Part shown: piece after piece, positions 26,912 through 34,641 of the stretch
How positions within the stretch are numbered: the first letter of the stretch is position 1
How the letters are laid out: each line of letters starts with the position of its first letter
NCBI GenBank assembly: GCA_023423695.1
Contig: JAFAFA010000095.1
Span: forward strand, 49,099 to 113,098
Source: Pseudomonadota bacterium
GTDB lineage: Bacteria; Pseudomonadota; Alphaproteobacteria; Azospirillales; Azospirillaceae
Direction: 5' to 3'
Length of the DNA: 64,000 nt
Position numbers and translations under genes: made by a program
Notes under the pieces: model-generated
The model's input: the letters and a program-made list of their open reading frames with translations, nothing else
Database searches by the model: none
What the model was told of the DNA's origin: nothing

Positions 26912-27904
26912 TCAGTTGGTCTTGACTTCACCGGTCTTGACGGAAGCCTTCGCCTTTTCCAGCAGGTCCAGCTTCACCCAGTCGACCGCCTTCGGCGGGT
27001 TGTCCATGCGGCCGACGCCGAACTTCTGCATCATGTCGGTCGTGACCTGCACATGGTGGACCGAGAGGTCGTAGCTGTAGGGGGAGTTGCCGATCGCGTC
27101 GCGGAAGTCCTGGCTGCTGATCTGGCCCTTGAACAACTGCTCGCGGACATACTTCTCCGCCAGATCGGGGTTGGCGATGAAGGTCGCCGTCGCCTCGACG
27201 AAGCAGTTGACGAGGCGCTGGGCGACGTCGGGCTTCTTCTTGTAGAAGTCCTCGGTGATGACCAGCGAGCGGACCGGCTCGCCCAGTTCGGTGTCGTAGG
27301 GCTTGATCACCTCGACGCCGAAGCCCTTGTTGATGGCCTGGCTCGACTGCGGCTCGGACTGCGACATGGCGTCAATGCTGCCGGCCAGCAGGGCCTGATT
27401 CATGTCGGCATAGGCCATGTAGACGATCTGCACGTCCTTGCCCGCACGGTCGGACCAGCTCAGCCCATGCTTCGCCAGTTCGGCCAGCAGGATCAGCTCC
27501 TGCGCGCCGCCGCGCGGGGTGGCAACCTTCTTGCCCTTCAGGTCGGCGATGGACTTGATGCCGGCATCCGGCTTGGCGACGATGCGCGCCCCGCCCTTGG
27601 CGAAGCCGGCCACGGCGTAGATCGGCACGCCCGACGCGCGGCCGGCGATGGCGGCGTCCACCGCGCTGGCGGCGACGTCGATCTCGCCGGCGACGATGGC
27701 CGGCAGGATGTCGATGCCCTTGGGGAAGACCCGCTCCTCGATCTTCAGGTCGTACTTGCCGGCGATCTCCTTCATGTAGGAAACGGCGCCGTAATGGGCG
27801 AATTTCAGGTTGCCGAGTCGGACCAGATCGGCGGCCGAGGCGGCCTGGGTGGCGAGTGCGGCGGCGGCAAAGGCGGCGGCGGCAAGCAGGCTCTTCCGAA
27901 GCAT
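26912..27904 (-). CDS. ABC transporter substrate-binding protein, SsuA/NMT1-like
   Basis: A 330-residue periplasmic protein. The signal peptide is MLRKSLLAAAAFAAAALATQAASA, followed by the binding-protein fold: VAGEIDVAASAVDAAIAGRASGVPIYAVAGF, then SIADLKGKKVATPRGGAQELILL. The Lys/Gly loop KGKKVATPRGG matches the SsuA/ThiY/NMT1 type. Substrates in this family include sulfonates, nitrate, taurine and pyrimidine precursors; none can be singled out. It is the promoter-proximal gene of a three-gene operon. Confidence 0.9.
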   Translation of the reverse strand: MLRKSLLAAAAFAAAALATQAASAADLVRLGNLKFAHYGAVSYMKEIAGKYDLKIEERVFPKGIDILPAIVAGEIDVAASAVDAAIAGRASGVPIYAVAGFAKGGARIVAKPDAGIKSIADLKGKKVATPRGGAQELILLAELAKHGLSWSDRAGKDVQIVYMAYADMNQALLAGSIDAMSQSEPQSSQAINKGFGVEVIKPYDTELGEPVRSLVITEDFYKKKPDVAQRLVNCFVEATATFIANPDLAEKYVREQLFKGQISSQDFRDAIGNSPYSYDLSVHHVQVTTDMMQKFGVGRMDNPPKAVDWVKLDLLEKAKASVKTGEVKTN

Positions 27905-28231
27905 CGAGTCTCTCCCCTGGGGCTTGGTCCGCGGCCCGTCGCCGCGGTTGCCTCAGAGAAGAGCAAGGGGCATGCCATAGTCAGTTCGCCGCGCAAACAG
28001 TTGAAGTTCCTGGACCTCGCCACTAGGACCACGCCCGTGATCGGCGGAAATCCGCCGGCGCGACCGACGGCCTCGGCGGAAATCCGCCGATGATGGACTG
28101 CGGCAGGACGACGCGCCGGACGGAAGGCTCCCATTCCGCATACGACAAGTCATCGCGGCGCAACGGAAAAGCGTGTAGAACTTGCTGCACCTGCGAACCA
28201 ACGCAATGCCAACCAGTAGGGACAAGGAACA
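27905..28231. other. Divergent intergenic region with duplicated palindrome
   Basis: A 327-bp gap between the transporter operon (minus) and the hydroxyacyl-CoA dehydrogenase (plus). Apart from the two palindromes at 28042-28089 no element was recognised. A weak Shine-Dalgarno (AGGAAC) precedes the ATG at 28232. Confidence 0.5.
28042..28089. promoter_or_regulatory. Two identical 16-bp palindromes spaced 32 bp apart
   Basis: The word cggcggaaatccgccg occurs at 28042-28057 and again, identically, at 28074-28089. Each is a dyad, cggcgg/ccgccg around aaat. The 32-bp centre-to-centre distance is three helical turns, placing both on one DNA face. It lies about 140 bp from the starts of both divergent genes. 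It looks like a paired operator for a dimeric regulator; the regulator is unknown. Confidence 0.55.
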
Positions 28232-29098
28232 ATGGCCGAGAGCATGGGAATCGAGACCATCGGCGTCATCGGCGCCGGACAGATGGGCAACGGCATCGCC
28301 CAGGTCTGCGCCGTCGCCGGCCTGACGGTGGTGATGACCGACATCTCTGAGGAAGCGGTGCAGCGCGGCCTGTCGACCGTCGGCGGCAGCCTGGACCGTC
28401 TGGTCAAGAAGGAGAAGATGACCGCCGCCGACCGCGAGGCCGCCGTCGCGCGCATCACCGCCACCACCGACAAGTCGAAGCTCGCCAACTGCGATCTCGT
28501 GATCGAGGCGGCGACCGAGAACGAGGATCTCAAGGTCAAGATCCTGAAGGACCTCTGCGCGACGCTGAAGCCGGAGGCGCTGGTCGCCACGAACACCTCG
28601 TCGATCTCAATCACCAAGCTGGCGACGGCCACCGACCGTCCGGACCGCTTCATCGGCCTGCACTTCTTCAACCCGGTGCCGCTGATGGCGCTCTTGGAGA
28701 TCATCCGCGGCATCCAGACCAGCGACGACACGCACGCCAAGGCGATGGCCTTCGCCAAGCGCGTCGGCAAGTCGCCGATCACCGCCAAGAACAGCCCTGG
28801 CTTCGCCGTCAACCGCATCCTCTGCCCGATGATCAACGAGGCGATCTTCGCGCTGCAGGAAGGCATCGCCACGGCCGAGGACATCGATGCCGGCATGAAG
28901 GCGGGCTGCAACCACCCGATCGGCCCGCTCGCGCTCGCCGACCTGATCGGTCTGGACACCATGCTGTCGGTGATGGAGGTCTTCTATGAAGGCTTCAACG
29001 ACCCGAAGTACCGCCCGGCCCCGCTGCTGAAGGAAATGGTCGACGCCGGCTATCTCGGCCGCAAGACCGGCCGCGGGTTCTACGACTACAGCAAGTGA
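28232..29098 (+). CDS. hbd: 3-hydroxybutyryl-CoA dehydrogenase
   Basis: A 288-residue NAD(P)-dependent enzyme interconverting acetoacetyl-CoA and 3-hydroxybutyryl-CoA. The Rossmann motif is TIGVIGAGQMGNGIAQVCA. The catalytic block is TNTSSISITKLATATDRPDRFIGLHFFNPVPLM, containing the His-Glu dyad with VIEAATEN. The C-domain starts at KNSPGFAVNRILCPMINEAIFALQEG. Length and sequence fit the short, single-function form (Hbd/PaaH) used in fatty acid, phenylacetate or polyhydroxybutyrate metabolism. Confidence 0.95.
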   Translation: MAESMGIETIGVIGAGQMGNGIAQVCAVAGLTVVMTDISEEAVQRGLSTVGGSLDRLVKKEKMTAADREAAVARITATTDKSKLANCDLVIEAATENEDLKVKILKDLCATLKPEALVATNTSSISITKLATATDRPDRFIGLHFFNPVPLMALLEIIRGIQTSDDTHAKAMAFAKRVGKSPITAKNSPGFAVNRILCPMINEAIFALQEGIATAEDIDAGMKAGCNHPIGPLALADLIGLDTMLSVMEVFYEGFNDPKYRPAPLLKEMVDAGYLGRKTGRGFYDYSK

Positions 29099-29103
29099 GG
29101 TTT

Positions 29104-29233
29104 GGGGTCGTTAGACCCCCACCCCAACCCTCCCCCGCTGGTCGGGGGAGGGGGCACGTGCTGATGTGGGAGAGCGGCGGCAGCCCCTCCCCCGCCCAGC
29201 GGGGGAGGTTAGGTGGGGGTTTCTAACGACCCC
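29104..29233. repeat. GC-rich palindromic repeat element, copy A
   Basis: About 130 bp with nested symmetry. Outer arms are ggggtcgttag..cccccacc (29104-29123) and its complement (29212-29233), differing only by a 2-nt insertion. Inner hairpins are at 29128-29152 (ccctcccccg/cgggggaggg) and 29184-29209. The central segment gggagagcggcggcagcccc is shared with copy B at 51338-51456. It fills the convergent gap between hbd and thiD and may terminate both. Confidence 0.85.
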
Positions 29234-30049
29234 TCACGAAAACTCCCGGACCGTGTGCAGGTGGTTGAGCGGCCCATGGCCGTGGCCCAGCCCCGGCGCG
29301 GTCAGAATCGCGGTCTCCACGTATGACCGCGCCCGGGCAACCGCGTCGCGCGTGCCGAGCCCCTGCGCCAAGCCCGCGGCAATCGCCGACGACAGGGTGC
29401 AGCCGGTGCCGTGGGTGTGCGGGGTGTGGACGCGCCGGCCCTCGAACACCGTCTCGCCCTCCTCTGTCAGAAGCAGGTCGTAGAGGCTGTCGTCCTCCAG
29501 GTGGCCGCCCTTCAGCAGCACCGACTTCGGGCCGAAGCTCAACAGAAGTTCCGCAGCGCGGCGCATGTCGTCGAGATCGCGGATCGGCAGGTCGGTCAGC
29601 GCCTCCGCCTCCGGCAGGTTGGGCGTCACCACCTCGGCCAGCGGCAGCAGGCGCTTGCGCAGGGTCAGCACAGCATCAGGATCGAGCAGATGGTGGCCGC
29701 TCTTGGCGATCATCACCGGATCGAGGACCAGAGGGACGTTGACCGCGCGTTCCTCATACTCCGCCGCCACCGCCTCGATCACGGGGGCGTTGGCGAGCAT
29801 GCCGATCTTCACCGCGTCGGCGCCGATGTCCTCCAGCACCACCTTCATCTGCAGGGCGACAAAGGCCGGATCGACCGGCACCACGCCATAGACGCCGGTG
29901 GTGTTCTGCGCCGTCAGCGCGGCGATGGCGGTCATGGCATAGGCGCCGAGTGCACTGACCGCCTTGATGTCGGCCTGGACGCCGGCGCCGCCGCCGGAAT
30001 CCGACCCGGCGACGATCAGGACCCTGCCCTTAACCGAGCTGCCTGTCAT
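29234..30049 (-). CDS. thiD: Bifunctional HMP kinase / HMP-P kinase ThiD
   Basis: A 271-residue thiamine-biosynthesis kinase that phosphorylates hydroxymethylpyrimidine twice. The ribokinase-fold start is VLIVAGSDSGGGAGVQADIKAVSALGAYAMTAIAALTAQNT. VLDPVMIAKSGHHLL and the C-terminal catalytic HTHGTGCTLSSAIAAGLAQG (anion hole and Asp/Cys region, with Cys replacing Ala as in ThiD) follow. Its ATG overlaps the glmM stop (ATGA), so it is translationally coupled to glmM. Confidence 0.96.
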   Translation of the reverse strand: MTGSSVKGRVLIVAGSDSGGGAGVQADIKAVSALGAYAMTAIAALTAQNTTGVYGVVPVDPAFVALQMKVVLEDIGADAVKIGMLANAPVIEAVAAEYEERAVNVPLVLDPVMIAKSGHHLLDPDAVLTLRKRLLPLAEVVTPNLPEAEALTDLPIRDLDDMRRAAELLLSFGPKSVLLKGGHLEDDSLYDLLLTEEGETVFEGRRVHTPHTHGTGCTLSSAIAAGLAQGLGTRDAVARARSYVETAILTAPGLGHGHGPLNHLHTVREFS

Positions 30050-31419
30050 TGCGCGGTCTCCAGGCTGCGGGCAGCGCTGGCGCGGATGGCGTCGGCGATG
30101 TCGCCGACCACGCCATGGACCAGCGCCTCGTCGTCACCCTCCGCCATCACGCGGATGACCGGCTCGGTGCCGGACTTGCGGATCAGGATGCGGCCGCTCG
30201 ACGCCAGACGCGCCTCGCCCTCCTTGATCGCCTGCTGGACGACGGCATCCTCCAACGGCTTGGTCCCGGCAGCGAAGCGGACGTTGGTCAGCTTCTGCGG
30301 CACCGGATCGAACACGCGGCAGACCTCGCTGGCCGAGCGGCCGTCGGCCTGGATCAGCACCGCGAGCACCTGCAGCGCGGCGATCAGCCCGTCGCCGGTG
30401 GTGGAATAGTCGGACAGCACGACATGGCCCGACTGCTCGCCACCGACATTATAGCCCCGCTCGCGCATCATCTCGACGACATAGCGGTCGCCCACGGGCG
30501 TGCGGGCCAGATGCAGGCCGAGCCCGCCGAGATGGCGCTCCATGCCCAGGTTGGACATCACGGTGGCGACCACGCCGCCGCCGCGCAGGGTCTGCGACCG
30601 CGCCCAGGAAGTGGCGATCAGGCTCATCAACTGGTCGCCGTCGATCGGGCGCCCGGCCTCGTCCACCATGATCAGGCGGTCGGCGTCGCCGTCCAGCGCG
30701 ACGCCCAGATGGGCGCCGTGGGCCACCACCTGCTCCTGCAGGGCCTGGGTGGCGGTGGCGCCGCAGCCCTTGTTGATGTTGGTGCCGTCGGGGCTGATGC
30801 CGACCGGGATCACGTCGGCCCCCAGCTCGTACAGCACCTTGGGCGCGACCTTGTAGGCGGCACCGTTGGCGCAGTCGACGACGATCTTCAACCCGTCCAG
30901 CCGCAGGCCGCGCGGGAATGTGTTCTTCACATATTCGATGTAGCGGCCGGTGGCGTCGTCCAGCCGGCTGGCGCGGCCGAGATCGGCGGGGCCGGCAAGG
31001 TCGGGGCCGAAGGGGAGCGCCATGCGTGCCTCGATGGCCGCCTCCACCTCGTCCGACAGCTTGTAGCCGTCGGGGCCGAACAGCTTGATGCCGTTGTCCT
31101 GGTACGGGTTGTGCGACGCGGAGATCACCACGCCCATATCGGCGCGCAAGGACCGGGTCAGCATGGCGACCGCCGGGGTAGGCAGCGGCCCGACCAGCAC
31201 CACGTCCATCCCCATGGAGATGAAGCCGGCGGTCAGCGCCGGTTCCAGCAGATAGCCGGACAGGCGGGTGTCCTTGCCGATCACCACCCGGTGCCGGTGG
31301 TCGCCGCGGCGGAACTGCAGCGCGGTCGCCATCGCCACGCGCAGGGCCGTTTCGGCGGTCATCGGGTCGATGTTGGCGGTGCCACGGATGCCGTCGGTGC
31401 CGAACAGGTGTCGCGTCAT
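30046..31419 (-). CDS. glmM: Phosphoglucosamine mutase GlmM
   Basis: A 457-residue enzyme that converts glucosamine-6-phosphate to glucosamine-1-phosphate for peptidoglycan and LPS precursors. The start MTRHLFGTDGIRGTAN is conserved. The phosphoserine loop is MGVVISASHNPYQDNGIKLFGPDGYKL (Ser near residue 100), the metal site is GVALDGDADRLIMVDEAG, and the sugar-binding loop is GGEQSGHVVLSDYSTTGDG. The ATG at 31417-31419 was used. It sits between folP and thiD; folP-glmM is a widely conserved pairing. Confidence 0.97.
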   Translation of the reverse strand: MTRHLFGTDGIRGTANIDPMTAETALRVAMATALQFRRGDHRHRVVIGKDTRLSGYLLEPALTAGFISMGMDVVLVGPLPTPAVAMLTRSLRADMGVVISASHNPYQDNGIKLFGPDGYKLSDEVEAAIEARMALPFGPDLAGPADLGRASRLDDATGRYIEYVKNTFPRGLRLDGLKIVVDCANGAAYKVAPKVLYELGADVIPVGISPDGTNINKGCGATATQALQEQVVAHGAHLGVALDGDADRLIMVDEAGRPIDGDQLMSLIATSWARSQTLRGGGVVATVMSNLGMERHLGGLGLHLARTPVGDRYVVEMMRERGYNVGGEQSGHVVLSDYSTTGDGLIAALQVLAVLIQADGRSASEVCRVFDPVPQKLTNVRFAAGTKPLEDAVVQQAIKEGEARLASSGRILIRKSGTEPVIRVMAEGDDEALVHGVVGDIADAIRASAARSLETAQ

Positions 31420-31560
31420 GAAAACCTCGTGCAGGAACCGTCTCCAGGCCCGCATGTCGGGGTGCGGGGCCGGATGTGCAAGCGTAAGGATGTTTCTTCG
31501 CCCGGCAACCCGGCCGGGTCAAGGCCCCATCGGCGCTACGCGAAAGGGTTACGGACCAGC

Positions 31561-32715
31561 TTACCGCGGATGCAGCCCCTCCCAAAGGGCACGGGCCTGC
31601 GCGGTTTCGGCGACGTCATGGACGCGCAGGATCTGCGCACCCTGGTTCAGCGTCTCCAGACCGGCGGCGAGCGACCCGGCCAGCCGCTCCTTCGGCGGCT
31701 CCTCGCGCGACAGGCGGCCGATGAAGCCCTTGCGCGACAGCCCGATCAACACCGGGCAGCCGAGGGCATGGTACAGCGCGGTGTGGCGCAGGATCTCCAG
31801 ATTATGCTCCGTCCGCTTGCCGAAGCCGATTCCGGGATCGATGGCGATCCGCTCCGCCGGTACGCCGGCCGCGACGCAGCGGGCGACCCGCTCCTCCAGC
31901 CAGTCGAACACGTCCAGCGCCGCGTCGCGGTAGGTCGGGTTGGCCTGCATGGTGCCGGGCTCGCCCTGCATATGCATCACCACCACCGGCGTGCCGGTGC
32001 GCGCCACCACCGGCAGAGCCTGCGGGTCGCCGAGCCCGGCGATGTCGTTGACGATGCGGGCGCCGGCCGCGGCGGCGGACTCCATCACGCTGGCGTGGCG
32101 GGTGTCGACCGAGACGCTGGCTCCCTTCCCGGCGAAATGGCGGATGACCGGCAGGACGCGGCGCTCCTCCTCCTCCGGCGGGACCGGGGCGGCACCGGGG
32201 CGGGTGGACTCGCCGCCGATGTCCAGGATGTCGGCGCCGGCGGCCAGCATCGCCTCGCCATGGGCGATGGCGGCGGCGGGGTCGAGGAAGTCACCGCCGT
32301 CTGAAAAGCTGTCCGGCGTCACGTTGACGATGCCCATTATCAGCGGCCGGTCGAGCGCCAGCCCGGCAAAGGGCGCCCGCGCCCGGGTCAGGGCACCGAG
32401 CTGGCGGTCCAGCGCCTCCGCCACCGCGCGCGACCGTTCCCAGCCCCAGGCCATGATCTCCGACAGGGGTGCGAAGGCACGGTCGATGCGGGCGGCTTGG
32501 TTGCGGACGATCAGTTCGGCGGTGGAGAAGGCGAAGCGCCCGCCGGCCAGCGGGACCGCCGCCCCCTTGGCCCAGGCGGCGATGGGCATCAAGCCGACCG
32601 GCCGCAGATAGACCCGCACCCCCTCCTCCCCCGCCCATGGGCAGAAGCCGGCGAGCGACCCGGCGGCGGATTTGGGGGCGGATTTGGCGGCGGGCTTGGC
32701 GGAGAGCGGCGGCAT
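31561..32715 (-). CDS. folP: Dihydropteroate synthase FolP with N-terminal extension
   Basis: A 384-residue folate enzyme joining p-aminobenzoate to the pterin pyrophosphate. The TIM-barrel core starts near residue 125 with LIMGIVNVTPDSFSDGGDF and shows DIGGESTRPGA, SVDTRHASVMESAA, IVNDIAGLGDP, VVVMHMQGEPGTM and IDPGIGFGKRTEHNL. Roughly 120 residues precede the core, including an Ala/Lys/Ser-rich start. This region contains VYLRPVGLMPIAAWAKGAAVPLAGGRFAFSTAELIVR. Similar extensions are common in alphaproteobacteria, and its role is unknown. Upstream lies flhB, so this is the first gene of folP-glmM-thiD. Confidence 0.95.
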   Translation of the reverse strand: MPPLSAKPAAKSAPKSAAGSLAGFCPWAGEEGVRVYLRPVGLMPIAAWAKGAAVPLAGGRFAFSTAELIVRNQAARIDRAFAPLSEIMAWGWERSRAVAEALDRQLGALTRARAPFAGLALDRPLIMGIVNVTPDSFSDGGDFLDPAAAIAHGEAMLAAGADILDIGGESTRPGAAPVPPEEEERRVLPVIRHFAGKGASVSVDTRHASVMESAAAAGARIVNDIAGLGDPQALPVVARTGTPVVVMHMQGEPGTMQANPTYRDAALDVFDWLEERVARCVAAGVPAERIAIDPGIGFGKRTEHNLEILRHTALYHALGCPVLIGLSRKGFIGRLSREEPPKERLAGSLAAGLETLNQGAQILRVHDVAETAQARALWEGLHPR

Positions 32716-32790
32716 CGGGGTTCCCCCATCACGTCACGAACTGGCGATACCGTTCCTGGCACGCGCCCGCCGCGATGGCAAGGGGGCCTC

Positions 32791-33873
32791 TCACCCCCGC
32801 CGCGCCAGCCCGCCCTTCAGCTTCAGCACATAGGTGATGACCTCCGCCACCGCCTGGTAGTGCTGGAGCGGGATGACCGCGTCCACCTCGGCCGAGGCGT
32901 GGAGGGCGCGGGCGAGCGGCGGGTTCTCGACGATGGGGATGCCGTGCTCCTGGGCCAGCGCGCGGATGCGCAGCGCAATCAGGTCGGCGCCCTTGGCGAG
33001 GCAGATCGGGGCGGCGGTCCGGCCGCGCTCGTATTCCAACGCCACGGCGAAATGGGTGGGGTTGGTGATGACCACCGTCGCCCGCGGCACGTTCGCCATC
33101 ATCCGCTTCTTCGACCGCGAGCGGCGGATGTCGCGCAGGCGGGCCTTGGCATGGGGATCGCCCTCGATCTGCTTGAACTCGTCCTTGATCTCCTGGTGGC
33201 TCATGCGCAGGCGGCGCCGCCATTCCAGGCGGTTCCACAGCACGTCCACCGCCGCCATCAGGACGGTCGCCAGCAGGACCGCCAGCAGCAGCCGCAAGGT
33301 CACGTCCCGCAGCAGCACGGGCAATCCGGCGACGTCCATGCCCACAGTATCCTCCGTCCATGCGATGTAGGGGGCCAGCGCGTGCCAGGCCGCGGCGCTG
33401 ATGATGGCGAGCTTGACCAGGCTCTTGACGAATTCGACCAGCGCCGGCCGCCCGGCGATCCGCTTCCAGCCGGAGGCGGGCGACAGGTGCGACCATTTCG
33501 GCCGGATGCGGTCGGATGCGACCAGAAACGGCCCCTGCCCCAGCGCCGACAGCACCACCCCGCCCAGCAGGATGCCCAGCACCGGCAGCAGAGCCACCGC
33601 ACCGCCGACGATCAGCCAATGCAGGCTGTGGATGACGTCGATGGCGCTGCCGTCGATGCGGATGTCGTCGGGATTCTCGATCAGTGGCAGCAGCAGCGAC
33701 GACAGCTGGGACGACACAGGCGCCGCGGCCATCAGCACGATCATCCAGGCGGCGAGCATCGCCGACAGCAACCCCACGTCGCGGGCGCGGGGGACGTCGC
33801 CCTTCTCCGCCGCCTCGCGCAGGCGCTTCTCTGTCGGTTCTTCTGTCTTCTGCTCGTCGTCCTGCTCCGCCAT
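32791..33873 (-). CDS. flhB: Flagellar type III export protein FlhB
   Basis: A 360-residue export-gate switch protein. The acidic start is EQDDEQKTEEPTEKRLREAAEKGDVPRARD, followed by four helices and a cytoplasmic domain with the autocleavage motif NPTH in VVITNPTHFAVALEYERG (about residue 268). Cleavage at N-P switches export from hook to filament subunits. The C-terminal LARALHASAEVDAVIPLQHYQAVAEVITYVLKLKG is well conserved. It lies 3 bp after fliR and is last of the flhA-fliR-flhB run. Confidence 0.97.
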   Translation of the reverse strand: MAEQDDEQKTEEPTEKRLREAAEKGDVPRARDVGLLSAMLAAWMIVLMAAAPVSSQLSSLLLPLIENPDDIRIDGSAIDVIHSLHWLIVGGAVALLPVLGILLGGVVLSALGQGPFLVASDRIRPKWSHLSPASGWKRIAGRPALVEFVKSLVKLAIISAAAWHALAPYIAWTEDTVGMDVAGLPVLLRDVTLRLLLAVLLATVLMAAVDVLWNRLEWRRRLRMSHQEIKDEFKQIEGDPHAKARLRDIRRSRSKKRMMANVPRATVVITNPTHFAVALEYERGRTAAPICLAKGADLIALRIRALAQEHGIPIVENPPLARALHASAEVDAVIPLQHYQAVAEVITYVLKLKGGLARRG

Positions 33874-33876
33874 GCG

Positions 33877-34635
33877 TCAGGACCCCGACAGCCAGCCGCC
33901 GAGCGCGGCGACGAAGGCGGTCAGCATCGCGCCGGCGGTCGCCATGAACAGGCCGAGGCCGACCATCAGCACGCCCGGGGTGGCGACGAAATAGACGGGC
34001 ATCGCCGGCATGACCCGGTTGACCAGCCCCAGCGCCACATTCATCACCAACCCGTAGAGGATGAAGGGCGCCGCCAGCCCCACCCCAAGCCGGAAGGTCG
34101 CGGCCAGCAGCTCGGCAAAGCGCTGGGCGACCATGCCGAGATCGGGGAAAACCCCCGCCGGCCAGGAGCCGTAGGAGCGGGCCAGCGCGCCGATCATCAG
34201 GTAATGCACGTCCGTTGCGAACAGCAGCGCCAGCCCGCCGATCAGCAGCACGCCCGACAGCACCGATCCGCCCTCGAACCCCGCCGCCTCCATGGCGAAA
34301 GGATTGCTGAGCCCGATCACCTGCGCCGCCAGGGCGCCGGCGGTCTGCAAGGCCGCCATGAACAGCCGGGCGCCCAAGCCCAGATAGGCGCCGACCAGCG
34401 ATTCCCCGGCCAGCGCCCGCAGCATCTCCACCGGCTGATCCGGCATGCGCTCCGGCAGGCCCTCCACCCCCGGCAGCAGCACCAGCGTGACGATGATCGC
34501 CAGCACCGCCCGCACCCGCATCGGCACCGCCGCCTCGCCGAAGCCCGGCAGCAGCCCGATGGCCGCCGCCACCCGCGCCAGCACGAGGAGACCGCGGTAG
34601 ATCTCCAGGGTGAGGAACTGGCTGAGCCCGTCCAT
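33877..34635 (-). CDS. fliR: Flagellar export apparatus protein FliR
   Basis: A 252-residue, roughly six-helix membrane component of the export gate (FliP5Q4R1). The start FLTLEIYRGLLVLARVAAAIGLLPGFGEAAVPMRVRAVLAIIVTLVL matches the family, as does AQVIGLSNPFAMEAAGFEGG near the middle and the FILYGLVMNVALGLVNRVMPAMPVYFVATPGVLMVGLGLF stretch at the end. It is encoded 6 bp after flhA and 3 bp before flhB. Confidence 0.95.
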   Translation of the reverse strand: MDGLSQFLTLEIYRGLLVLARVAAAIGLLPGFGEAAVPMRVRAVLAIIVTLVLLPGVEGLPERMPDQPVEMLRALAGESLVGAYLGLGARLFMAALQTAGALAAQVIGLSNPFAMEAAGFEGGSVLSGVLLIGGLALLFATDVHYLMIGALARSYGSWPAGVFPDLGMVAQRFAELLAATFRLGVGLAAPFILYGLVMNVALGLVNRVMPAMPVYFVATPGVLMVGLGLFMATAGAMLTAFVAALGGWLSGS

Positions 34636-34641
34636 CCGCGC

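Noticed and set aside
28042..28057. Rho-independent terminator at the cggcggaaatccgccg palindrome
   Set aside because: The loop is only four bases, there is no T run, and the position is between divergent genes where no transcript should end.
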